Positions 1 through 5,805 of a stretch of DNA of 5,840 nucleotides are shown here, piece by piece; the stretch's first letter is position 1, and each line of letters starts with the position of its first letter. A program made the position numbers and the translations under genes. The stretch is from the NCBI GenBank assembly GCA_002899795.1, contig PPDG01000586.1, forward strand, positions 1 through 5,840. Direction: 5' to 3'. Below the pieces are notes generated by a model. That model was not told the DNA's origin. It saw only the letters and a list, made by a program, of their open reading frames with translations, and did not search any database. The stretch comes from Desulfobacteraceae bacterium (GTDB lineage Bacteria > Desulfobacterota > Syntrophobacteria > BM002).

Positions 1-1
1 G

Positions 2-1984
2 AAGGACGCCCACCCATTGACGAACCCCGGCTTGGAGCTCACCGGGCCGTGGCATCCGCTGGACATGGCCGTCAAGGCGTTGAATAGCCCGGCCCCCATG
101 AATATGCCGGACTTTGAAGACGCCGCGCCCCCCCATTTCCAGCCAGACGGCGCGCCCGGGGATCAGCCGTTAGGGATTTTCGCGGCGGTGGAAAACGCCA
201 AACAGATCTTCGAAGGCGCCTGGGCCGACCGCACCTATGAGGTGGTGAAAAAAGGCAAAACGCGCACGTACAAGATCGACGCGCCCCCGAATCAGTGGCC
301 GACCCGGTTCGCTCGGCCTCCAAGCATCCACGTGCGCTATGAACACGTCACGGTCGAAGGCCAACCGGTGCATGGTATGATTCCCATCACCCTCCTCTGG
401 GCGCTCAACAACTATGACTCCCTCACACGGATCGGCACCGGCATATACTACTACATCCCGAAGATTCAGACCCCGCAGGAAGCTCTCATTGTGGAGAAAC
501 TCCTGGCACGGGTGGAAGGCTTGATCGGCGTCCAGCCCGGTACCATCAAGATCAAAGTCCTCTATGAGGAGGGGAATGCGGGCCGGTTCTTGCCTGTGAT
601 AGCCTGGGTCTTGCGACGCAGGCTCCTTGGGACCAACGTCGGCCGCTGGGACTACCTCGCCAGCATCATTGAGATGTGGAAGGAAGACCCGCAAGCCGTG
701 TTTCCGGATCCACAGTCCATCGGCATGGCCACCCCGAACATGATTGCATATCAGCGTTATAACGCACTGATGATGCTCATGGCCGGCATGAAGAATGGCG
801 AGCTCAGTCAGGGGGCTCCCATTGGCGGCATGGCGGCGGTAATGATCTACCAACCGACCGATCCCTATGGCCGCTCGCAGTATAACCCACTGGCCTTGCG
901 GGCGATGGTCATCGACAAGACGCGAGAGCGGTTGCTCGGTCTCATCTTTGTGCCCGAGGAGCCACTACCCGCAGGTGAACAGCCCACCCTGGAAGACATC
1001 CTTGCCGGAGGGGTGAAAGGACGACTCTACGACACCTATCGGCAAAGCTGGGTTGCCAGCCCCGAACCGGCCTACGTCGCCGCTGGCAATGAACCTTTGC
1101 AGGCTCCGGTGACGCAGCTCCAGGCGATCCTCGATGCGCCGCCAGAGGATGTGGACGTGAAAGGCAAACGGGTGCCGACGGTCGCCAGTGGTCTTTCGGA
1201 CGCGGAGCGGCACCTGCTGCAATCCCGCGGCCTGTTGAACCAGCAGGGCAAGATCACACCCTGGATCATCACCACAGACATGTTCAGCGAGCCGGAGAAA
1301 CTCTTCACCCAAGAACTCTGGGACAGTATCTACGGTGTGCCAAAGGGTGAGATCACCATTGAGCACATCCAACACGCCTTCTACATGGCGGCGAACTACG
1401 GCTTCCAGATTCTCAACGGTAATTTCGCTGCGGCCATCGACGACTACGAGCTTGGGCTGCGTTTCATGAATGATCTCGCCACTTACCGGATCGATGTGTC
1501 GTGGCTGTGGATCCTCATCCATCATCAAGCTGTCATCACCGAGGACGGCTACCTCAAAGGGCCGGCACTCACCGAGGATGGCCTCATACCGGCTGAGAAC
1601 GCCTTCGAGGTCAAGGCCGGGACCCGCTTTACCAAGGAGCTGTTCCTGAGGTTGTGGGAATACCACAACGACTGGACGTCGGCGTTCTTCGCCGAGCTGG
1701 ATCGTCAAGGCAATCCAGGCCTCTTTGACCGCGCCAAGGCGCCCGTTATCATGGAGATCCTGAAGCGCCAGCTGCTTTCGCCCCGCTACATCCAGCACAG
1801 CGCCCGGGTGCTCTTCGTGGTGGCGCAGGCGAACGACCAGGAGCGCGAGCAGCTTCTCGAGGCGATCTTTACCCTCTCCCGCGAGGAAGTCGTCAAGCGC
1901 GTTCAAGCAGGCACGCTGAACAAGTCAGAGTTGGATGCCCACGATTATATCTATGACATCTTTCCGGGGATTGAAGGAGAGTAG
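2..1984 (+). CDS. aceB: Malate synthase, divergent A-like form, 5' end outside the window
   Basis: Condenses glyoxylate with acetyl-CoA to malate, the second step of the glyoxylate shunt, in the cytoplasm. Residues are numbered from the TTG codon at 17. That TTG is probably not the start: the frame is open to the window edge, and residues just before it (KDAHP) resemble the RDADW stretch before the MSA core, so roughly 90 residues may be missing. Landmarks shared with E. coli AceB, recalled from memory: LTGP (8-11), PDFEDAAPP (31-39, cf. ADFEDSLAP), HVTVEGQPV (110-118), YYYIPK (144-149), PGTIKIKVLYE (174-184), GTNVGRWDY (205-213), APIGGMAA (267-274), SWVASPEP (344-351) and MNDLAT (484-489, cf. 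MEDAAT). Glu184 and Asp212 are 28 apart, as the Mg ligands are in MSA. Asp486 aligns with the catalytic Asp. Oddities: the RPRG/RVRG arginine motif reads RPPS (100-103), there are insertions around 285-340 and 385-450, and about 50 residues extend past the usual C-terminus. The gene is GC-richer than its neighbours. The glcB-type form is less likely. Confidence 0.88.
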   Translation, partial: KDAHPLTNPGLELTGPWHPLDMAVKALNSPAPMNMPDFEDAAPPHFQPDGAPGDQPLGIFAAVENAKQIFEGAWADRTYEVVKKGKTRTYKIDAPPNQWPTRFARPPSIHVRYEHVTVEGQPVHGMIPITLLWALNNYDSLTRIGTGIYYYIPKIQTPQEALIVEKLLARVEGLIGVQPGTIKIKVLYEEGNAGRFLPVIAWVLRRRLLGTNVGRWDYLASIIEMWKEDPQAVFPDPQSIGMATPNMIAYQRYNALMMLMAGMKNGELSQGAPIGGMAAVMIYQPTDPYGRSQYNPLALRAMVIDKTRERLLGLIFVPEEPLPAGEQPTLEDILAGGVKGRLYDTYRQSWVASPEPAYVAAGNEPLQAPVTQLQAILDAPPEDVDVKGKRVPTVASGLSDAERHLLQSRGLLNQQGKITPWIITTDMFSEPEKLFTQELWDSIYGVPKGEITIEHIQHAFYMAANYGFQILNGNFAAAIDDYELGLRFMNDLATYRIDVSWLWILIHHQAVITEDGYLKGPALTEDGLIPAENAFEVKAGTRFTKELFLRLWEYHNDWTSAFFAELDRQGNPGLFDRAKAPVIMEILKRQLLSPRYIQHSARVLFVVAQANDQEREQLLEAIFTLSREEVVKRVQAGTLNKSELDAHDYIYDIFPGIEGE

Positions 1985-2090
1985 CGATCGGCTGCGAGAC
2001 AAGATGCGGAGCAGAGAAAGGGGGAGGCATCTTTGCGCCTGGCACTGCTCATATCGTCAACGTCAGCCTGGTGTATCTAGCAAGATCAAA

Positions 2091-2723
2091 TTACCGGACT
2101 CGAAAGGGCGCGCCATAAGGTCCCACTTTGATCCCCTCTATCAGCAGGGTAATTTCCACTTCATTTCCCACAGCTCCGCCTTGTCCTTCTCCAAGTCCAT
2201 AGTTTATGCCGTAATCGCTTCGTTTGATTGCTGTGCCGGCCTCAAAACCGCTGCGATAGCCCCCCCATGGGTCAGGACCGAAGCCGAGCACTTTGAAGGG
2301 CAATTTCACTGAGCGGGTCACCCCGTGTATGGTCAACTTGCCATGCATAACGCCGCTGTCTTTGCCCTTGGCCTCCACAGCGGTACTGACAAAACGCATG
2401 ACCGTGTATTTCTCTACATCAAAAAAATTGCTCGAGAGCAAATCAGCGTCCCTTTTTTTATGGTTGGTGTCCACGCTGTACACGTTGATTGTGGCCTCCA
2501 CCTTCGACGCCTCCAGATTGTCACGATCGATTTTAATAGTTCCGGTAACATCCGAGAAGGTACCCGACACTTTGGAAAACAAATGACGAATCTTGAAATT
2601 GGCCATGCTGTGTACCTTGTCAATCATATAAGTCTCAACCTCCGCACGTGCTGACAGCGGCAGTATGAGAGAGACAACTCCGAATATCAACACCGCGAAG
2701 AGTGTAATTATACGCCTATTCAT
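2091..2723 (-). CDS. YceI-family periplasmic protein with signal peptide
   Basis: A 210-residue member of the YceI family: lipocalin-like beta-barrels whose characterised members bind isoprenoid chains such as polyprenyl phosphates or quinones, often induced by acid, osmotic or other stress. The start is the ATG at 2723 because a strong AGGGAGGT lies six bases upstream and a typical Sec signal peptide follows: NRR at 2-4, a hydrophobic core at about 5-23, and an ARA cleavage motif at 25-27. The same frame is open to 2801, but that extension crosses a repeat and would bury the signal peptide. Family motifs in order: MIDKVHSMANFKIRHL (33-48), VSGTFSDVTGTI (52-63), KKRDADLLSSNFFDVEKY (89-106), GKLTIHGVTRSVKLP (128-142) and IKRSDYGINYG (167-177). 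No lipobox cysteine is present, so it should be soluble in the periplasm. It converges on the malate synthase gene across 106 bases. The natural ligand cannot be read from the sequence. Confidence 0.93.
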   Translation of the reverse strand: MNRRIITLFAVLIFGVVSLILPLSARAEVETYMIDKVHSMANFKIRHLFSKVSGTFSDVTGTIKIDRDNLEASKVEATINVYSVDTNHKKRDADLLSSNFFDVEKYTVMRFVSTAVEAKGKDSGVMHGKLTIHGVTRSVKLPFKVLGFGPDPWGGYRSGFEAGTAIKRSDYGINYGLGEGQGGAVGNEVEITLLIEGIKVGPYGAPFRVR

Positions 2724-2729
2724 GATTCT

Positions 2730-2737
2730 ACCTCCCT
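2730..2737 (-). promoter_or_regulatory. Shine-Dalgarno of the YceI-family gene (start-deciding)
   Basis: Read on the minus strand, AGGGAGGT is followed by six bases and then the ATG at 2723. It decides the start, because the longer open frame beginning at 2801 has no comparable site and only the 2723 start exposes a signal peptide. A tandem repeat begins three bases further upstream, at 2741. Confidence 0.85.
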
Positions 2738-2740
2738 TTC

Positions 2741-2775
2741 CGATTTTCGATTTCGGAATTCGGAATTCGGATTGA
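2741..2775. repeat. Heptad tandem repeat in the YceI leader
   Basis: Five consecutive 7-base units on the plus strand: CGATTTT, CGATTTC, GGAATTC, GGAATTC, GGATTGA. The two central units are identical and contain GAATTC palindromes seven bases apart. The array starts three bases from the Shine-Dalgarno of the minus-strand gene and lies within its predicted 5' leader. It has the same period as the arrays downstream of aceA, and its unit resembles the GAATCCG pair at 5694-5707. Confidence 0.75.
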
Positions 2776-2803
2776 AAATATTTAAAGGTCACAAATTCCA
2801 ACT

Positions 2804-2832
2804 AATATAGGAACGGTTTTTATTTATTACAA
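2804..2832 (-). promoter_or_regulatory. Candidate sigma-70-type promoter for the YceI-family gene
   Basis: On the minus strand there is TTGTAA at 2832-2827 (4 of 6 to consensus), a 17-base spacer, then TATATT at 2809-2804 (5 of 6). Transcription would start near 2797 and give a leader of about 74 bases that includes the heptad array. The region is AT-rich and the spacing ideal, but the -35 match is moderate. Found by eye and untested. Confidence 0.45.
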
Positions 2833-2860
2833 GATTAGGGTTGACCTCCCTCACTAACAG

Positions 2861-2889
2861 ATGACAACCTCCTGCGAGATATGTATTAT
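2861..2889 (+). promoter_or_regulatory. Candidate sigma-70-type promoter for the EamA transporter gene
   Basis: ATGACA at 2861-2866 (5 of 6 to TTGACA), a 17-base spacer, then TATTAT at 2884-2889 (5 of 6 to TATAAT). Transcription would start near 2896, leaving a leader of roughly 78 bases before the GTG. A small hairpin (CACCA 2928-2932, TGGTG 2937-2941, four-base loop) sits in that leader. This promoter lies back to back with the minus-strand candidate, about 50 bases away. Confidence 0.45.
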
Positions 2890-2973
2890 TCTGTGGCTTT
2901 GTTCTCCTGAGTTCCTGAACTTGTATGCACCAAGCATGGTGGCTCATTTTGTCTTACTTCTTCATGCATTAAG

Positions 2974-3909
2974 GTGAACACTTTGCGACGGACCTCATTA
3001 TATCTACTCATGGCTACTCACGTCAGTCTGGCCTCAGGCACCTATGTTTTTGCCAAGGCAGCTGCGGTCGGATTCCCTGATGCTGAAACCTTGGTCCTCG
3101 CCCGGGCCTTGGGTGCTGCCTTACTTCTCCTTCTACTCACTGGCTGGGTTATCCCGAAACCGCGGTTCGATTTAAAAGAATGGCTCCGAATACTAGGATT
3201 CGGTATCCTTCTTGTGCCCCTGAACCAGTACTTGTTCCTCCGAGGCCTCCGGCATACAGTACCTAGTCATCCAGCTCTTTTCTATGCACTGACCCCCCTT
3301 GGTGTGATGATTCTTGCTAGTGGATTGAGTAAAAAAATACCGCCAAAAAGAAAAATCCTTGGGGTGCTTATTGCGTTCGTAGGAGTCTACATCATTCTCC
3401 GACCTTGGGAAGGAGGTGAGACCATCAAGGAGCTGCGCTCGGGTGATTTCTGGGTTTTGGCCGCCATGTTCGCCTGGGTGGCCTATACCGTCTTGGCTGG
3501 TCGCACTTGTCAAAATCATGATCCACGAGTTGTAACTGCATGGAGTCTTATCCTTGGCGCAATTGTCATGACGCCCATCGGTGGGTATTCCCTCCTGACC
3601 ATGGATTACGGAGTGATCCCTCCGGCCGCTTGGGCTGGACTGGCCTATATGATCGTGTTTACCAGCGTGACAATGGTACTGGTTTGGAATGTGTTGCTCC
3701 GCTATCTCGGACCGGTAGAGGTGGCAATCTGTACCAACGCCCAGCCACCAACTACAGCCGCACTCTCAACTCTTATGGCTGGGGCCGGCTTGTTGTCCAC
3801 TGATCAGGATTTGGGGCCGCTCTTCTGGCTGGGAATGATAATCATTATAAGCGGCGTTGTGCTCGTACAATTGGAGCATGGAGCATCCTTCGACGGGCTC
3901 ACAAACTAA
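2974..3909 (+). CDS. EamA/DMT-superfamily inner-membrane transporter
   Basis: A 311-residue protein with the architecture of the drug/metabolite transporter superfamily: two tandem EamA domains (about 7-143 and 157-300) and ten hydrophobic segments near 7-28, 39-60, 71-90, 98-117, 127-143, 157-175, 187-205, 218-236, 246-270 and 282-300. Family-typical stretches are FLRGLRHTVPSHPALFYALTPLGVMILA (88-115, described as a region only) and GVLIAFVGVYIILRP (130-144). Relatives export amino acids, nucleosides or other small metabolites; the substrate is not deducible here. The start is GTG at 2974: it keeps a basic MNTLRR before helix 1, and the frame is closed upstream by TGA at 2908 with no other start codon. 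An ATG at 3010 is possible but would cut into helix 1. No clear Shine-Dalgarno precedes the GTG, so translation may be weak. The glutamate usual after helices 4 and 9 (GE motif) is absent in both halves. The last residues (ASFDGLTN) overlap a widespread intergenic word. Confidence 0.9.
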   Translation: MNTLRRTSLYLLMATHVSLASGTYVFAKAAAVGFPDAETLVLARALGAALLLLLLTGWVIPKPRFDLKEWLRILGFGILLVPLNQYLFLRGLRHTVPSHPALFYALTPLGVMILASGLSKKIPPKRKILGVLIAFVGVYIILRPWEGGETIKELRSGDFWVLAAMFAWVAYTVLAGRTCQNHDPRVVTAWSLILGAIVMTPIGGYSLLTMDYGVIPPAAWAGLAYMIVFTSVTMVLVWNVLLRYLGPVEVAICTNAQPPTTAALSTLMAGAGLLSTDQDLGPLFWLGMIIIISGVVLVQLEHGASFDGLTN

Positions 3910-3939
3910 TATTTCCTATGCTTTTAAGGGTTTTTCGTA

Positions 3940-3999
3940 TTGACAATCCCCACATCGATTTTAACTTTACTTGATTATCTATGTTTTCCCGATTCTAAT
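3940..3999 (+). promoter_or_regulatory. Candidate promoter region for aceA
   Basis: This AT-rich stretch holds two possible plus-strand signals. One is a perfect TTGACA at 3940-3945 with no good -10 at 16-18 bases. The other is TTGATT at 3971-3976 (4 of 6), a 17-base spacer, then TCTAAT at 3994-3999 (5 of 6). The second would start transcription near 4006, giving a leader of about 257 bases that contains the whole palindromic element. The 353-base gap after the transporter gene, and the lack of a likely read-through arrangement, suggest aceA needs its own promoter. Untested. Confidence 0.4.
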
Positions 4000-4010
4000 T
4001 AATAAACATT

Positions 4011-4037
4011 CAATTCATGACAAGATGATCTGAATTG
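4011..4037. promoter_or_regulatory. Seven-base inverted repeat, possible operator
   Basis: CAATTCA at 4011-4017 is matched by its reverse complement TGAATTG at 4031-4037 across a 13-base gap. It lies just downstream of the candidate aceA promoter, where a repressor site would be plausible (glyoxylate-shunt genes are often controlled by IclR- or GntR-type regulators). It could also be chance in AT-rich DNA. No regulator gene is in the window. Confidence 0.25.
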
Positions 4038-4062
4038 TTGCTCGACTTTGGCGATGACAATG

Positions 4063-4244
4063 AACCCGGATATTTCATGAATCGCTGTCGCGAGACCAAG
4101 AAGATGGGCGTGCCACCTGGCAACCGCAGGGTGTTGGTTCCGAGGCGTACCTGAACGGTACGTCGCAGGGGCCGACACCCGAGGACGCCAGAAAGGACGG
4201 CCATATCCGTGGTCGCAGTAAGCGATTCATGAAATATCCGGGTT
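4063..4244. mobile_element. 182-bp palindromic foldback element with perfect 24-bp terminal inverted repeats (MITE- or ERIC-like)
   Basis: Positions 4063-4086 (AACCCGG...ATCGCT) and 4221-4244 (AGCGAT...CCGGGTT) are exact reverse complements over 24 bases. The interior also folds, in nested order: 4090-4093 with 4213-4216, 4096-4098 with 4210-4212, 4104-4111 with 4197-4204 (one mismatch), 4117-4121 with 4187-4191, 4129-4141 with 4168-4180 (13 pairs including three G-U), and 4146-4151 with 4157-4162. The loop is TGAAC at 4152-4156, close to the exact centre. The element is GC-richer than the AT-rich DNA before it. It encodes no transposase and no target-site duplication is visible. The best open frame inside is 25 codons (ATG 4077, TGA in the loop). 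It resembles a non-autonomous insertion or an intergenic palindrome of the ERIC kind. Its right end is six bases before the aceA Shine-Dalgarno, so it lies in the aceA leader if the upstream promoter is used. The sequence shows the palindrome; mobility is inference. Confidence 0.75.
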
Positions 4245-4250
4245 AAGGGG

Positions 4251-4256
4251 GGAGGT
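4251..4256 (+). promoter_or_regulatory. Shine-Dalgarno of aceA
   Basis: GGAGGT, preceded by a run of G, ends six bases before the ATG at 4263. This supports that start. The foldback element ends at 4244, so pairing of its outer stem would leave the site single-stranded but directly beside a long hairpin. Confidence 0.85.
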
Positions 4257-4262
4257 CTTTGT

Positions 4263-5543
4263 ATGGACAGGCAGCAGCAGGCAGAGGCATTAGCAAACTC
4301 TTGGAAAACTGAACCACGCTGGCAGGGAATCCAGCGGCCCTATTCCGCTGAAGACGTGGTGAGGCTTCGCAGCTCAGTTCAAATAGAATACACCCTCGCC
4401 CGTATGGGGGCCGAGAGGCTGTGGCATCTGATGCACACTGAACCCTACGTCCGGGCTTTAGGGGCACTGACCGGCAATCAAGCTGTGCAGCAGGTACTGG
4501 CTGGATTGCAGGCAATTTACCTTAGCGGTTGGCAGGTTGCGGCGGATGCAAACACCGCAGGCCAGACCTACCCGGACCAGAGTTTATATCCAGCCGACAG
4601 TGTGCCGAATGTGGTCAGGAAGGTAAACAATGCCCTGCTCAGGGCTGATCAGCTTCAACACCTGCACGATAAGGGCAACATCCATTGGTTCGCCCCCATT
4701 GTCGCAGATATTGAGGCCGGATTTGGTGGACTACTCAACACTTTTGAAATAACCAAGGCGTGCATCGACGCCGGCGCGGCAGCCGTTCACTTAGAGGACC
4801 AGATATCCTCCTTGAAGAAATGTGGTCACATGGGCGGCAAGGTTTTGGCCCCACCCTCGGAGTATCTACGAAAGTTCGTGGCTGCCAGGCTCGCCAGCGA
4901 TGTCCTCGGAGTGCCCACTGTGATGGTAGCGAGAACAGATGCCCATGGAGCCCGACTAACCCGAACCGACATCGATCCCCTTGATCATCCCTTTTTGACT
5001 GGAGAAAGGACAGTCGAGGGTTACTTCGAGGTGAAGGGTGGGGTGCAACTTGCAATTGCCAGGGCCCTGGCCTATGCCCCTTACGCTGATGTCATCTGGT
5101 GTGAAACCTCAACCCCTGACCTGGGTGAGGCGCGGGAGTTTGCTCAGGCTATTCACGAAAAATTCCCGAACAAGTTACTAGCTTACAACTGCTCGCCCTC
5201 CTTCAACTGGAAACTCCATCTGGATGAACCGACAATTCGGAGTTTTCAGGATGAACTAGGTACCATGGGTTATAAGTTTCAGTTTGTTACCCTGGCTGGT
5301 TTTCACACCCTGAATACTGCCATGTTTGAGCTAGCCCACGCCTACAGTACGGAGGGGATGGCTGCCTATTCTCGCCTGCAGGAACATGAATTTGCACTGG
5401 AACGGGAGCAGGGCTACAGCGCCGTTAAGCATCAGGGTTTTGTGGGTGCAGGGTATTTTGACGAAATTCAGAATGTGGTTACTGGCGGTGAGACCTCTAC
5501 GGCGGCATTAACAGGCTCCACCGAAGAGGAGCAATTTGAGTAA
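4263..5543 (+). CDS. aceA: Isocitrate lyase
   Basis: Cleaves isocitrate to succinate and glyoxylate, the first step of the glyoxylate shunt, as a cytoplasmic Mg-dependent homotetramer in the known family. The 426-residue product is full length (E. coli AceA is 434) and aligns from its N-terminus: EPRWQGIQRPYSAEDVVRLR (17-36) matches the E. coli PRWEGITRPYSAEDVVKLR. Key stretches are LTGNQAVQQ (69-77), YLSGWQVAADAN (86-97), YPDQSLYPADSVP (103-115), VADIEAGFGG (147-156), HLEDQ (176-180), the signature KKCGHMGGKVL (185-195) with catalytic Cys187, VARTDAHGA (222-230), WCETSTPDL (279-287), NCSPSFNW (309-316), TLAGFH (343-348) and the C-terminal lid TALTGSTEEEQF, here AALTGSTEEEQFE (414-426). A short loop present in E. 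coli near residue 134 is missing, which explains the length. The start has a strong Shine-Dalgarno. It is separated from the transporter gene by 353 bases and has no downstream gene in the window. No terminator hairpin is evident after the stop. Confidence 0.98.
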   Translation: MDRQQQAEALANSWKTEPRWQGIQRPYSAEDVVRLRSSVQIEYTLARMGAERLWHLMHTEPYVRALGALTGNQAVQQVLAGLQAIYLSGWQVAADANTAGQTYPDQSLYPADSVPNVVRKVNNALLRADQLQHLHDKGNIHWFAPIVADIEAGFGGLLNTFEITKACIDAGAAAVHLEDQISSLKKCGHMGGKVLAPPSEYLRKFVAARLASDVLGVPTVMVARTDAHGARLTRTDIDPLDHPFLTGERTVEGYFEVKGGVQLAIARALAYAPYADVIWCETSTPDLGEAREFAQAIHEKFPNKLLAYNCSPSFNWKLHLDEPTIRSFQDELGTMGYKFQFVTLAGFHTLNTAMFELAHAYSTEGMAAYSRLQEHEFALEREQGYSAVKHQGFVGAGYFDEIQNVVTGGETSTAALTGSTEEEQFE

Positions 5544-5599
5544 TCTACTAGGCACTGGAGGACGACGCGGGGACACTGAGAAACGGTGAGACGGGGATT

Positions 5600-5634
5600 A
5601 GAGGTCAGAGGTCGGAAGTCAGAGATCAGAGGAC
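5600..5634. repeat. Heptad array, AGAGGTC unit, five copies
   Basis: Five contiguous 7-base units: AGAGGTC, AGAGGTC, GGAAGTC, AGAGATC, AGAGGAC. Two are identical and the rest differ by one or two bases. The array is 56 bases past the aceA stop, in non-coding DNA. An open frame crosses it on the minus strand but looks spurious. Confidence 0.8.
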
Positions 5635-5645
5635 TTTTGTCAGTT

Positions 5646-5666
5646 GTCCGTGGTCCGTGGTCCGTT
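5646..5666. repeat. Heptad array, GTCCGTG unit, three copies
   Basis: GTCCGTG, GTCCGTG, GTCCGTT in direct succession. The period matches the neighbouring arrays but the unit differs and is not in phase with the array at 5600. Confidence 0.8.
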
Positions 5667-5693
5667 GCGAAAAAGGCATAAAGCAAGGACTCA

Positions 5694-5731
5694 GAATCCG
5701 GAATCCAGTAGTCAGGTGTCAGGTGTCAGCA
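5694..5731. repeat. Two adjacent heptad arrays, GAATCCG and GTCAGGT units
   Basis: GAATCCG and GAATCCA at 5694-5707, three bases, then GTCAGGT, GTCAGGT, GTCAGCA at 5711-5731. The first unit resembles the GGAATTC heptads in the YceI leader; the second shares GTCAG with the AGAGGTC array read in a shifted frame. Confidence 0.75.
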
Positions 5732-5740
5732 GTAAACGGT

Positions 5741-5803
5741 AAATCGTCTAAACCGCTAAAGTCGTTGAAATCGTTAAGGTCGCTAAAATCGCAAGATCGC
5801 GGC
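5741..5803. repeat. Degenerate nonamer array, about seven copies
   Basis: A 9-base periodicity with units such as AAATCGTCT, AAACCGCTA, AAGTCGTTG, AAATCGTTA, AGGTCGCTA, AAATCGCAA and a final GATCGCGGC. The consensus is close to AAATCGYTA, with CG kept at the same place in all units. A period of nine would fit a codon-based repeat, but no gene covers it, so it is best read as a non-coding tandem array. Confidence 0.7.
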
Positions 5804-5805
5804 TG

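Noticed and set aside
965..1906. 313-codon open frame on the minus strand, with further antisense frames at 170-853 and 1072-1308
   Set aside because: They lie wholly inside the malate synthase gene, whose plus-strand product matches a known family along its length. Long antisense frames are expected in GC-rich coding DNA, and the products show no recognisable motif.
2009..2050. Possible terminator between the convergent genes: GAGCAG 2009-2014 with CTGCTC 2045-2050
   Set aside because: The stem is six pairs across a 30-base loop and there is no T-run after it in either direction.
1935..2312. 125-codon plus-strand frame spanning the malate synthase end and the YceI gene
   Set aside because: It overlaps two well-supported genes, one of them antisense, and its product has no family resemblance.
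4010..4204. 64-codon minus-strand frame, and a 25-codon plus-strand frame from ATG 4077
   Set aside because: Both are made by the palindromic element itself, lack a convincing ribosome binding site and have arginine/proline-rich products typical of spurious translation.
4063..4244. Rho-independent terminator or attenuator for aceA
   Set aside because: The hairpin is far too long and is not followed by a T-run; G-rich Shine-Dalgarno sequence follows instead.
5468..5686. 72-codon minus-strand frame ending in the aceA 3' end
   Set aside because: Its product (TDHGPRTTD and similar) is the translation of the heptad arrays. Such repeat-derived peptides are common false gene calls.
5600..5803. CRISPR-like repeat array downstream of aceA
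   Set aside because: The units are 7 or 9 bases and directly adjacent with no spacers, and no cas gene is in the window.
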